A stretch of 57,813 bases of DNA from Pelagibacteraceae bacterium (GTDB lineage Bacteria > Pseudomonadota > Alphaproteobacteria > Pelagibacterales > Pelagibacteraceae): assembly GCA_008638015.1 (NCBI GenBank), contig VTPD01000005.1, positions 1 through 57,813 of the forward strand. Direction: 5' to 3'. Shown piece after piece: positions 1 through 9,558 of the stretch (the stretch's first letter is position 1; each line of letters starts with the position of its first letter). The translations under genes were made by a program, and so were the position numbers. The notes below the pieces were generated by a model. The model worked only from the letters and a program-made list of their open reading frames with translations. It had not been told where the DNA came from and did no database searches.

Positions 1-21
1 TGGTAAGACAAAAATAATTAT

Positions 22-582
22 TTAGTCGATTGCGTGATCGATTCCTTTTTTCACGTAAGAATATCCAGTTATTAATGTCAAAATTGCTGATATCCAAAGT
101 AGTACAATTCCAATTTCAGATCCAAAATTAAAAAGCAATTTGTCACCAGATGGTCCTGTGAGCAAAACAGAAATCGCAACCATTTGAAAAAAAGTTTTTA
201 TTTTTGCCATATTGGAAACTGGCATTCTTAATTTAAATTTAGCTAAATATTCTCTTAGTCCTGATACAAGAATTTCTCTACAAACAATAATAATGGCAGC
301 TATAACTTCTTGGCCTTGAATTTGTTTTTCAGCAACTAAAAGAATTAAAGCAGTTACGACGATTATTTTATCTGCAATAGGATCAAGTAATTCCCCAAGT
401 TTTGACTGTTGTTTCAGAAGTCTAGCAAAAAAACCATCTAAAAAATCAGTAAAACTTGCTAACACAAAAATAGAAAAAGCTAACCAGTCGCCAAGACTAC
501 CAGGTAGATAAAAGGCAAAAACAAGAAATGGAACTAAAATTAGTCTTCCAATTGTTAAGATATTTGGGATTTTGAATATCAT
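22..582 (-). CDS. pgsA: CDP-diacylglycerol--glycerol-3-phosphate 3-phosphatidyltransferase
   Basis: 186 aa; CDP-alcohol phosphatidyltransferase motif DFLDGFFAR...GELLDPIADK. Confidence 0.93.
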   Translation of the reverse strand: MIFKIPNILTIGRLILVPFLVFAFYLPGSLGDWLAFSIFVLASFTDFLDGFFARLLKQQSKLGELLDPIADKIIVVTALILLVAEKQIQGQEVIAAIIIVCREILVSGLREYLAKFKLRMPVSNMAKIKTFFQMVAISVLLTGPSGDKLLFNFGSEIGIVLLWISAILTLITGYSYVKKGIDHAID

Positions 583-2426
583 AAATAATTTTTATTAAGA
601 TGAAAATAATTATATATTTTTTTTGCAACAAATTCATTAATACCTTCAACTTTTTTTAGATCCTGTAAACTTGCACCTTCTATAGATTTGGCTGAACCAA
701 AATGGTTTAACAGCGATTTTTTTCTAGTTTTTCCAATTCCTGGAATTTCATCTAATAATGACTTTTGAAATGATTTTTTTCGCTTTTTTCGATGAGTAAA
801 AATTGCAAATCTATGGGCCTCATCCCTTAAACGCTGCAAAAAAAATAACAAAGGACTGTTTTTTTCTAATGTAATTTGTTTATTGTTATGAAAGAAAGTT
901 TCATTTCCCTGGTTTCTCTTTGGTCCTTTTGCAATTGCAATTATTGGAAGTTGGTGAAAACCTAATTCATCAAGTTTTTTACGAACGGTTGAGTATTGTC
1001 CCTTTCCACCGTCAATAAGTAATAAGTCAGGAGAATTATTATCACTTTCTTTTATTAATCTAGAAAATCTTCTATGAATAACTTCCTCCATCATCCCATA
1101 ATCATCACCAGGATTAATAGACTTACTTTTTATATCAAATTTTCTATATCTATTTTTAATAAAACCATCCTCTCCAAAACTAATAAAACTTCCAATGGCA
1201 TTAACTCCTTGCGTATGGCTATTGTCATACACCTCAATAAGACTAGGAGTAAATTTGAGTTGAAATTTCTCCGCAAGAATTTTGAGAGATTGAGAATTAT
1301 TAATGGTTTCAGATAATTTTCTTTTTAAAGATTCTTTTGCATTTTTTTCTGCCATATCAATAATGGTATTTTTCTTACTAAGTTTAGGTATTTTAAAATT
1401 GATTTTTTTTTTATAATTATTTTCTAAAGCTCTTTTTAAAATATTTAAATTATTAGGGCTTTTATTAAGAATAATTTCAATTGGTGGTAATTTATTTTCA
1501 TAAAATTGAGCCAAAAAAGCTCCAAGAACATCAGCCTCTTTATCTGATGGATCATGCTGAGGAAAAAAAGCTTGGCTACCCCAATTTTGTTTTGATCTGT
1601 AAAAAAATACTACTATACATGTCACATTTTCTTCTCGATAACTTGCAATTACATCAGCGTTTGCATAATTATTTTTATTAATTTCCTGAGATGATTGAAT
1701 ATAAGTTAGCGATTTTATTCTATCTCTAAAAATCGCAGCCTTTTCAAAATCCTGATTTTTACTTGCGATTTGCATTTTATTGGAAAAGTCTTTTTGGATT
1801 TCTCTTGATTTTCCATTTAAAAAATCAATGCACGACTGAACCGTAAGCAGGTATTCTTTATGATTTATTTCATTAGTGCAGGGAGCGGAACAGCGTTTTA
1901 TTTGATGTAATATGCAAGGTCTTTTTCTATTTTTAAATGTATGATCATCGCATACTCGAAGTTGGAATACTTTTTGAAGCATTTTGATGGTCCAATTAGC
2001 TGAACCTATAGAAGCAAAGGGTCCAAAGTAAACATCGCTGTCATTATGTTTGCCTCTAAATTTTGAGAGTTGAGGCCACGGATCACTTAAAGAAATTTGA
2101 ATATAAGGAAAAGATTTATCATCTTTTAAAAGAACATTAAATCTTGGTTTAAATTTTTTTATTAAATTTGCCTCAAGCAATAATGCCTCAGATTCATTTG
2201 ACGTAGTGATAAATTCAATTTCTTTAAAAGATGAAATTAATCTTTGAGTTCTAATTGGTAAATTAGAGGAAGATGCGTAATTGAGTAATCTTTTGGGTAA
2301 ATTTTTTGCTTTACCTATGTAAATTATTTTATTTTTTTGATCTAAAAATTTGTAAATACCTGGGCAACTAGGAATATTTTTAACTTTTGATTTTATAATT
2401 AATTTTCCAGTATCTAATGAATTCAT
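579..2426 (-). CDS. uvrC: Excinuclease ABC subunit C
   Basis: 615 aa; GIY-YIG start (PGIYKFLDQKNKIIYIGKAKNL), UVR motif, YDNSHTQG, LLLIDGGKGQ, C-terminal HhH (IPGIGKTRKKSLLNHFGS). Confidence 0.97.
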   Translation of the reverse strand: MNSLDTGKLIIKSKVKNIPSCPGIYKFLDQKNKIIYIGKAKNLPKRLLNYASSSNLPIRTQRLISSFKEIEFITTSNESEALLLEANLIKKFKPRFNVLLKDDKSFPYIQISLSDPWPQLSKFRGKHNDSDVYFGPFASIGSANWTIKMLQKVFQLRVCDDHTFKNRKRPCILHQIKRCSAPCTNEINHKEYLLTVQSCIDFLNGKSREIQKDFSNKMQIASKNQDFEKAAIFRDRIKSLTYIQSSQEINKNNYANADVIASYREENVTCIVVFFYRSKQNWGSQAFFPQHDPSDKEADVLGAFLAQFYENKLPPIEIILNKSPNNLNILKRALENNYKKKINFKIPKLSKKNTIIDMAEKNAKESLKRKLSETINNSQSLKILAEKFQLKFTPSLIEVYDNSHTQGVNAIGSFISFGEDGFIKNRYRKFDIKSKSINPGDDYGMMEEVIHRRFSRLIKESDNNSPDLLLIDGGKGQYSTVRKKLDELGFHQLPIIAIAKGPKRNQGNETFFHNNKQITLEKNSPLLFFLQRLRDEAHRFAIFTHRKKRKKSFQKSLLDEIPGIGKTRKKSLLNHFGSAKSIEGASLQDLKKVEGINEFVAKKIYNYFHLNKNYL

Positions 2427-2830
2427 TAACCTTTTCTTTTATTAATTTCTATTCCAGCAGAAACTGCATTCTTTAAAATATCCAATTTTTCAATTTTTAA
2501 TTCAATTGCAGTAATTTTCGAGTTTTGAAATATTTCCTCAATAATTTGGTCTGCTAAAGTTTCAAGAAAATTAATTTTTTTATCTAAAATGTTATTAATT
2601 ATATTTATGATCTCATCATAATCTAAAATTGTTTGTAGATCTTGGTCGTTAAATTGAAGATTTTTTGCTAATTCTAATTTAATATTAAATTTAAGTCTTT
2701 GTGGTTTAGTTTTCTCATTCGGATAAAAACCAAAAATTTTTTTAAGAATTAAATCTTTAATAACAATTTTTTTTACAGTGTCATTGCTAATTTTTTTTTC
2801 AAAAACAGTAATTACATTGTTTGTTTTCAT
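2426..2830 (-). CDS. folB: Dihydroneopterin aldolase family protein
   Basis: 134 aa; IKDLILKKIFGFYPNEK, LDYDEIINIINNI, NFLETLADQIIEEIF as in FolB. Confidence 0.82.
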   Translation of the reverse strand: MKTNNVITVFEKKISNDTVKKIVIKDLILKKIFGFYPNEKTKPQRLKFNIKLELAKNLQFNDQDLQTILDYDEIINIINNILDKKINFLETLADQIIEEIFQNSKITAIELKIEKLDILKNAVSAGIEINKRKG

Positions 2831-2832
2831 AA

Positions 2833-3585
2833 TTATTCTTTAATATTTATTAAGTCAGGCGTTTTCCAACCTAAATTTTGTCCACTATCAACTGGTATCG
2901 TTAATCCAGTAATAGATTGATTGTTGATAATAAATTCAATTGTTTTGCATATGTCATCTGTGCTTACTTTTTGCTGTAAAATTGTATTTTTATATTGTTT
3001 CTTGAAGTGATTTTCAGACTGTCTTTTATTCTTTAAAACAGGCCCTGGTGCTATCGCATTAACTCTAATTTTTGGAGCAAGCTTCATAGCAAGCATTTTT
3101 GTTAATCCATTCAGAGCAATTTTGCTCAAAGTGTAAGATAAAAAATAAGGAGTAATTTTTAGCACTCTTTGATCAACAATATTGATAATATTTGATTTTG
3201 TTATGTTTTTTTGCTTTGCAAATTCTCCACTTAATAAAGCTGGAGCTTTTAAATTAACATCAAAATGAAGATTCCATTTTTTGATATTAATATTTTCTAC
3301 TTCATCGTTTTCAAAAACCGATGCTGAGTTGATCAAGCAATTGATCTTACCAAGTTGTTTTTTTATTTTTGAAAAAAGTTTTGCAACATTTTTGTCATCC
3401 GATAAATCAGATTTAACAATGCAGCATTTAACACCAAATGAGAGAATTTTTTTTTGTAGTTTTAGCGCTTCTTTTTTTGATGTATTGTAGTGAATACCTA
3501 TATTCCATTTTTTTTGTGCAAAAAATAATGCTATTGCTTCACCAATTCTTAAAGCCCCCCCTGTAATCAGCATATTTTTATTCAT
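2833..3585 (-). CDS. SDR-family oxidoreductase, pteridine reductase/FolM-like
   Basis: TGGALRIGEAIA nucleotide-binding motif, NSASVFEND, YTLSK catalytic motif; next to folB. Confidence 0.8.
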   Translation of the reverse strand: MNKNMLITGGALRIGEAIALFFAQKKWNIGIHYNTSKKEALKLQKKILSFGVKCCIVKSDLSDDKNVAKLFSKIKKQLGKINCLINSASVFENDEVENINIKKWNLHFDVNLKAPALLSGEFAKQKNITKSNIINIVDQRVLKITPYFLSYTLSKIALNGLTKMLAMKLAPKIRVNAIAPGPVLKNKRQSENHFKKQYKNTILQQKVSTDDICKTIEFIINNQSITGLTIPVDSGQNLGWKTPDLINIKE

Positions 3586-5730
3586 TTATCTTTTTCTTTT
3601 TACTTTGGTTCCAGGTTTACCTTGCGTAGATCTTCCAATCAAAGTTTTATTTGGACCATATTTTGGTATAGAAGAATTGATCGCAAGTCCTAATTCTGAA
3701 TTTTCTAATTTTTTAATCTCATCTCTTATTTTTGCAGCTTTTTCAAATTCTAAGTTGTCAGCAGCTACTAGCATATCTTTTTTAAGGGCTTTTAAATGTT
3801 TTTTTAAATTATGACCAATTTCTATATCCTTACTTACATTGAGATAATCTTTTTCATATATACTCTCTAGTATGTCAGTAATATCTTTTTTTATACCTTG
3901 AGCAGTAATATTGTTTGCTTTATTAAATTGAATTTGTTTTGTTCTTCTTCGATTAGTTTCTTCAATAGCTTTCTTGATACTTTGCGTTTCTTTATCTGCA
4001 TATAAAATTACTTTTCCATCAATATTTCTAGCGGCTCTTCCAATGGTTTGTATTAAAGAAGTTTCTGATCTTAAAAAACCTTCTTTGTCTGCATCTAAAA
4101 CTGCTACCAACGCGCACTCTGGTATATCTAGTCCTTCTCTTAATAGGTTAATTCCTACTAAAACATCAAACACACCCAATCTTAAGTCTCTTATAATTTC
4201 AATTCTTTCTATGGTATCGATTTCTGAATGCATATACCTCACTTTAATTCCATTCTCGTCGAGGTATTCTGTTAAATCTTCTGCCATTTTTTTTGTTAAA
4301 GTAGTTGCGAGAACTCTTTGATTATTTTTACTTACTCTAAGGCATTCATCTAATAAATCATCAACCTGTGTTTTTGCAGGACGTATAAAAATTTCTGGAT
4401 CAATCAATCCTGTTGGTCGAATGATTTGTTCAGCAAAAACTCCCTTGGCTTGATCCAGCTCCCAATTACTTGGGGTTGCGGAAACAAATATTGTTTGGGG
4501 TCTCATCATGTCCCATTCTTCAAATTTTAGCGGCCTATTATCCATACATGACGGTAAACGAAATCCATAGTCAGATAGGGTTTTTTTTCTTGTGTGATCA
4601 CCTTTGTACATCCCATTTAATTGTGGGATGGTAACATGACTTTCGTCAATAAATATTAATGAATTGTCTGGCAAATATTCAAATAAGGTTGGAGGTGGTT
4701 CTCCCTGTTTTCTTCCTGATAAAAATCTAGAATAATTTTCAATTCCAGAACATGTTCCGGTTGCATCAATCATTTCTAAATCAAATCTGGTTCGTTCCTC
4801 AAGTCTTTGAGCTTCTAAAAGTTTATTTTCTTTTTTAAATTTTTCTAGAGTAGTGGCCAGCTCTGATTTAATTTCTTTAATTGCCTGCTGTACAGTTGGC
4901 CTTGGAGTAATGTAATGACTATTTGCGTAAATTTTTATAATTTCTAATTCATCCGTTTTGTCTCCAGTTAGTGGATCAAATTCTTTGATGGACTTAAGCT
5001 TGTCGTCTTCTAACGTAATTCTCCACGCTCTATCTTCTAAGTGTGAGGGAAAAATTTCAATATTTTCTCCTCTAACTCTAAATGTTCCTCTATAAAAGTT
5101 TTGGTCATTTCTTTTATATTGTAACTCTACAAGTCCTTTAATAATTTTTTCTCTCTCATATGAGTTTCCTTTTTCAAAAGTAAAAGTCATTTTTGAATAC
5201 GATTCAGCAGAACCAAGTCCGTAAATACATGATACGCTTGAGACAATAATTACATCATCTTTTTCTAATAAAGATCTTGTTGCTGAGTGTCGCATTCGAT
5301 CAATTTGTTCATTGATCGCAGACTCTTTTTCTATGTAAGTATCTGATCTAGGTACGTAAGCCTCTGGAGTATAGTAATCATAGTAAGAAACAAAATATTC
5401 AACAGAATTATTTTGAAAAAAACTCTTCATTTCTCCATACAGTTGTGCTGCTAAAGTTTTATTCGGAGCAAGTATTAGTGCTGGACGGTTAAGTTCTTCG
5501 ATTAGTTTAGCCATGGTAAAGGTTTTACCAGATCCAGTTACGCCCAATAAAACCTGGTTTTTTTGACCAGTTATTAAACCATCTTTAAGTTGCTTTATTG
5601 CAGTTGGCTGATCACCTGCGGGTATGAATGCACTTGTAAGTTCAAATTTTTTTCCACCTTCAAGTTTATGAAAAAAATTATCTTTTTTGTTATTTCCTTC
5701 TAGGGTATGTACTGATTGCAAATTAGACAT
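3586..5730 (-). CDS. uvrB: Excinuclease ABC subunit B
   Basis: 714 aa; [41 protein letters not shown]-terminal UVR motif. Confidence 0.98.
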   Translation of the reverse strand: MSNLQSVHTLEGNNKKDNFFHKLEGGKKFELTSAFIPAGDQPTAIKQLKDGLITGQKNQVLLGVTGSGKTFTMAKLIEELNRPALILAPNKTLAAQLYGEMKSFFQNNSVEYFVSYYDYYTPEAYVPRSDTYIEKESAINEQIDRMRHSATRSLLEKDDVIIVSSVSCIYGLGSAESYSKMTFTFEKGNSYEREKIIKGLVELQYKRNDQNFYRGTFRVRGENIEIFPSHLEDRAWRITLEDDKLKSIKEFDPLTGDKTDELEIIKIYANSHYITPRPTVQQAIKEIKSELATTLEKFKKENKLLEAQRLEERTRFDLEMIDATGTCSGIENYSRFLSGRKQGEPPPTLFEYLPDNSLIFIDESHVTIPQLNGMYKGDHTRKKTLSDYGFRLPSCMDNRPLKFEEWDMMRPQTIFVSATPSNWELDQAKGVFAEQIIRPTGLIDPEIFIRPAKTQVDDLLDECLRVSKNNQRVLATTLTKKMAEDLTEYLDENGIKVRYMHSEIDTIERIEIIRDLRLGVFDVLVGINLLREGLDIPECALVAVLDADKEGFLRSETSLIQTIGRAARNIDGKVILYADKETQSIKKAIEETNRRRTKQIQFNKANNITAQGIKKDITDILESIYEKDYLNVSKDIEIGHNLKKHLKALKKDMLVAADNLEFEKAAKIRDEIKKLENSELGLAINSSIPKYGPNKTLIGRSTQGKPGTKVKRKR

Positions 5731-5738
5731 ATAAATTT

Positions 5739-6938
5739 ATGAGCATACTATCAGCATCTTTATCAAGAATAAAACCATCTCCTACGATTGCGGTAACACA
5801 AAAAGCAAGAGAGTTAAAAGCCCAAGGAAAAGATGTAATTTCATTAGGTTCTGGAGAACCAGATTTTGACACACCCGATAATGTGAAAGAAGCAGCAATT
5901 AAAGCTATTCAAGAAGGTCAAACTAAATATACAGCAGTGGACGGTACCGCAGAATTAAAGGATGCAATTGTAAAAAAATTTAAGAGAGAAAACAACCTAA
6001 CATACACTTCTAGTCAAATAACAGTTGGGGCGGGAGGCAAGCAAGTAATATATAATGCTATATTAGCAACAATAAATCCTGGTGAGGAAGTAATAATACC
6101 AGCACCTTATTGGGTTTCTTATCCAGATATAGTTTTATTGGCAGGTGGAGTTCCAAGAGTTATTGAGTGCGATGAAGCGACAGATTTTAAAATTACACCT
6201 TCTCAAATTGAGGAAAATATTAATGATAAAACAAAATGGATTATATTAAATTCTCCTTCTAATCCTACAGGTGCATCATATACAAGTGGCGAGTTAGAAA
6301 AAATTGCAGACATATTAAGAAAATATCCAAAAGTATTGATTATGAGTGACGATATTTATGAACATGTGACTTATGATAATTTTGTTTTTTCGACTATTGC
6401 TCAATATCCAGAAATGCTTTCAAGGACTTTAACAGTTAATGGAGTTAGTAAAGCTTACGCAATGACTGGATGGAGAATAGGTTATGCTGCTGGCCCAGAA
6501 GATTTAATTAAAGGAATTGCAAAAATTCAATCTCAATCTACTACTAATCCTTCGTCGATCAGTCAAGCTGCTGCAGTAGAAGCTTTAAATGGAAATCAAG
6601 ATTTTATCAAAACAAGAGCAAGTGCATTTAAAGATAGAAGAGATTTTGTTGTAAAAAGTTTAAATGCAATTGATGGTTTAACATGCTTTAATCCAAATGG
6701 AGCTTTCTACGTTTTTCCAAGTTGCAAAGGATGTTTAAATAAAAAAGATCCCCAAGGAAAATTAATTAGTACTGATACAGATTTTGTAACCTCATTATTA
6801 GAAAATACTGGAATTGCAGTGGTCCAAGGTTCTGCTTTTGGCCTAGATGGTTACTTTAGAATTTCTTACGCTACTTCCATGGATAACTTAAAAAAAGCCA
6901 TGAACAAAATCAAAGAATTTTGTAGTCAGCTTAGTTAA
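5739..6938 (+). CDS. aspC: Pyridoxal-phosphate aminotransferase, aspartate aminotransferase type
   Basis: 399 aa; SLGSGEPDFDTP, NSPSNPTGA, SKAYAMTGWRIGY. Confidence 0.92.
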   Translation: MSILSASLSRIKPSPTIAVTQKARELKAQGKDVISLGSGEPDFDTPDNVKEAAIKAIQEGQTKYTAVDGTAELKDAIVKKFKRENNLTYTSSQITVGAGGKQVIYNAILATINPGEEVIIPAPYWVSYPDIVLLAGGVPRVIECDEATDFKITPSQIEENINDKTKWIILNSPSNPTGASYTSGELEKIADILRKYPKVLIMSDDIYEHVTYDNFVFSTIAQYPEMLSRTLTVNGVSKAYAMTGWRIGYAAGPEDLIKGIAKIQSQSTTNPSSISQAAAVEALNGNQDFIKTRASAFKDRRDFVVKSLNAIDGLTCFNPNGAFYVFPSCKGCLNKKDPQGKLISTDTDFVTSLLENTGIAVVQGSAFGLDGYFRISYATSMDNLKKAMNKIKEFCSQLS

Positions 6939-7882
6939 TGATTGCCTGATAAGAATTTTTCTGCTTCTAGTGCAGCCATACATCCCATGCCAGCCGCAGT
7001 GACAGCTTGTCTGTATATTTTGTCTTTAACATCACCTGCTGCAAAAACACCCTTGATATTTGTCTCGGTAGAATCTGGTTTGGTAATAACGTAACCTTCT
7101 GCATCCATTTCAATTTGTTCTTTAAATATTTTTGTTGCTGGGTCATGACCTATAGCCACAAACACTCCATGTGTTTTTAAATTACTTATGCTTTTATCTT
7201 TTGTATTTTCAATCACAATACCAGTTACCCCTTTGGGATTCTCAGTTCCGGTTACTTCTTTTACAACACTGTTCCAGACAATCTTAATCTTAGGATGAGA
7301 TAAGATTTTTTGTTGAAGAAGCTTCTCAGCTCTTAAGGAATCTCTACGGTGAATAAGTGTAACTAGGGAGGCGAATTTTGTTAAAAATAAAGCTTCTTCC
7401 ACTGCAGCGTTTCCACCACCGACCACTACAACTTCCTTATCTTTGTAAAAAAAACCATCACAAGTAGCACACGCAGACACACCAAAACCTCTAAATTTAG
7501 TTTCGCTATCTAAATTTAACCATCTAGCTTGAGCTCCAGTAGAAATAATAACAGAATCTGCCGTATATATTGTGTCACTTTCTCCAATTAGCTCAAATGG
7601 TTTATTAGAAAAATTAACTTGCTTAATGACATCATTATGAAAAATTGTTCCTACGGCTTCAGCTTGTTTTCTCATTTCTTCCATTAACCATGGTCCTTGA
7701 ATAACACTTGAGAAACCAGGAAAATTTTCTACATCCGTAGTTGTTGTTAGTTGTCCTCCAGGCTCCATTCCTGAAACTAGAATAGGATTTAGCATTGCTC
7801 TTGCAGCATATATTGCAGCAGTGTATCCAGCAGGACCAGATCCAACTATTAAAACTTTAGCATGCTCTTTTTTTTGACTCAT
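6935..7882 (-). CDS. trxB: Thioredoxin reductase
   Basis: 315 aa; GSGPAGYTAAIYAARA, redox motif SACATCDGFFYK, GGGNAAVEEA, AAGDVKD. Confidence 0.97.
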   Translation of the reverse strand: MSQKKEHAKVLIVGSGPAGYTAAIYAARAMLNPILVSGMEPGGQLTTTTDVENFPGFSSVIQGPWLMEEMRKQAEAVGTIFHNDVIKQVNFSNKPFELIGESDTIYTADSVIISTGAQARWLNLDSETKFRGFGVSACATCDGFFYKDKEVVVVGGGNAAVEEALFLTKFASLVTLIHRRDSLRAEKLLQQKILSHPKIKIVWNSVVKEVTGTENPKGVTGIVIENTKDKSISNLKTHGVFVAIGHDPATKIFKEQIEMDAEGYVITKPDSTETNIKGVFAAGDVKDKIYRQAVTAAGMGCMAALEAEKFLSGNH

Positions 7883-7930
7883 TTATTAAGTTTATTATCA
7901 GTAAAATTAATTTAGGTATATATAGCAATA

Positions 7931-8893
7931 ATGCAAAATTTAAATGCATGGTTATTAACAGAGGGTGCCCATGGAATGGTTAGTCAAGTAGAGGGCTTGG
8001 CAAAAGCATTAAATGCAAATTTTGTACACCAAAAAATTATTTATAATTCTTTTTTAAGTTTTTTACCTCCAAAATTTTCACCAAAAAACAGGATTGTTTT
8101 TAATTTTGATGAAATAATAAAAAATGTAAATCCAAGTCAGATACCCAATATATTTATTTCGTGTGGCAGGAAAAGCGTGATTCCTTCTATTGTTCTAAAA
8201 CAACACTTTATCAAAAATTATGATTCTAAATTTTATAATATTCATATTCAGGATCCCAAAATTAATTTTAATTATTTTGATTTTATTATTGCTCCAGAAC
8301 ATGATGGATTAACAGGGGGTAATGTCTTTAGCTCTAAAGGAGCTATTCATTATATTTCGAATGAAGAAATAGAAGACGCAAGACAAACTAAAAAAAATAA
8401 AAATGTACTTGCAGTTATTTTAGGTGGGCCTAATAAATACTATAATTTTTCTTTAAAGGAGTTAAAAAATATTTTTACTTACATCGATCAACATTTTTTA
8501 TCTAACTTTTCTCAGACATTGATTGTTTCTTCCAGGCGAACTCCAGAAGCTATTAATAGTTATTTAATTGATAGATATAAAAATGATAATAAGGTTCATT
8601 TAGATAATTCTTTAAATAGAGACAATTATATCAAAGCCTTAGCCCATGCTGATAGAATTATTGTGACATCTGATTCTATATCGATGATTTCTGAAGCTGC
8701 AACTACTGGTTCCCCAATTCATATTGCACAATTAAACCCTGTCAAAAATGATTATCGGTTTATAAAATTTTTAAATTTATTTAGAGATTTAAACATAGTT
8801 AAGTTGTTAGATGAAAAACAAGAAAACTGGACATATGATAAGCTTTATGAGACTAAGAGAATTGCAGATTTAATCAAAAATAAAATTTTATAA
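7931..8893 (+). CDS. Mitochondrial fission ELM1-like family protein (DUF1022-type)
   Basis: 320 aa; LLTEGAHGMVSQVEGLAKAL start, SCGRKSVIPSIVL, VTSDSISMISEAATTGSPIHI. Confidence 0.75.
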   Translation: MQNLNAWLLTEGAHGMVSQVEGLAKALNANFVHQKIIYNSFLSFLPPKFSPKNRIVFNFDEIIKNVNPSQIPNIFISCGRKSVIPSIVLKQHFIKNYDSKFYNIHIQDPKINFNYFDFIIAPEHDGLTGGNVFSSKGAIHYISNEEIEDARQTKKNKNVLAVILGGPNKYYNFSLKELKNIFTYIDQHFLSNFSQTLIVSSRRTPEAINSYLIDRYKNDNKVHLDNSLNRDNYIKALAHADRIIVTSDSISMISEAATTGSPIHIAQLNPVKNDYRFIKFLNLFRDLNIVKLLDEKQENWTYDKLYETKRIADLIKNKIL

Positions 8894-8894
8894 T

Positions 8895-9557
8895 ATGAAT
8901 TTTTTACACTCAATTAAGAACAACTCTAATTCTTTAACAGACCCTTTTTTGCATTGGGAATTTAAAAATCCCCTCACGGAATCAATGATCGATGAAATTT
9001 ATAATACGCAAATTGACGATCCTAGAAGATACTCTATTGATTATGATGGTACCAGAGCCATTGATGGAGGAGATGGCAAATTTAGAGAAGGTATAGCTGA
9101 TGGTGGCAAGGCATTAAAGTTTAGATGCTTTATCGAAAAGCATAATGCCAATCAATTTCCAGAACTTTTTAAATTAGTGCAGGAATTGCAATCAAAGGAA
9201 ACTCATTCCTATATAGGCAATCTGATTGGTAAAGATCTTTCCAATTCTTATGTTCGTGTAGAAGTTATTTGTGATCGTGAAGGTTTCTGGCTTAAGCCAC
9301 ATTGCGATATTAAAGAAAAATTATTATCGTGCTTACTCTTTGTAAATCGTTTTGGAGAGTCAGAAAATTTAGGAACTGATTTTTACAACTCTAAGATGGA
9401 GCTTGTAAAAACTGTACCTTATAAAAATAATTATGGTTATTTTTTTAGTAGCGATGAAAATAGTTGGCATGGAATGGAAAAAAAAGAAATTAAAAAAGAC
9501 AGAAGATGTATTCAAGTCAATTACGTTACTTTTAAAACTGATTGGCCAGTAGCCTAG
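8895..9557 (+). CDS. 2-oxoglutarate/Fe(II) oxygenase-like (cupin-fold) protein
   Basis: 220 aa; HCD (HxD) with distal WHGMEKKEIKKDRRCIQVNYV; 1 bp after the ELM1-like gene. Confidence 0.6.
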   Translation: MNFLHSIKNNSNSLTDPFLHWEFKNPLTESMIDEIYNTQIDDPRRYSIDYDGTRAIDGGDGKFREGIADGGKALKFRCFIEKHNANQFPELFKLVQELQSKETHSYIGNLIGKDLSNSYVRVEVICDREGFWLKPHCDIKEKLLSCLLFVNRFGESENLGTDFYNSKMELVKTVPYKNNYGYFFSSDENSWHGMEKKEIKKDRRCIQVNYVTFKTDWPVA

Positions 9558-9558
9558 A

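Noticed and set aside
3974-4321. 115-aa plus-strand ORF within uvrB
   Set aside because: Antisense to conserved UvrB motifs; no recognisable domain.
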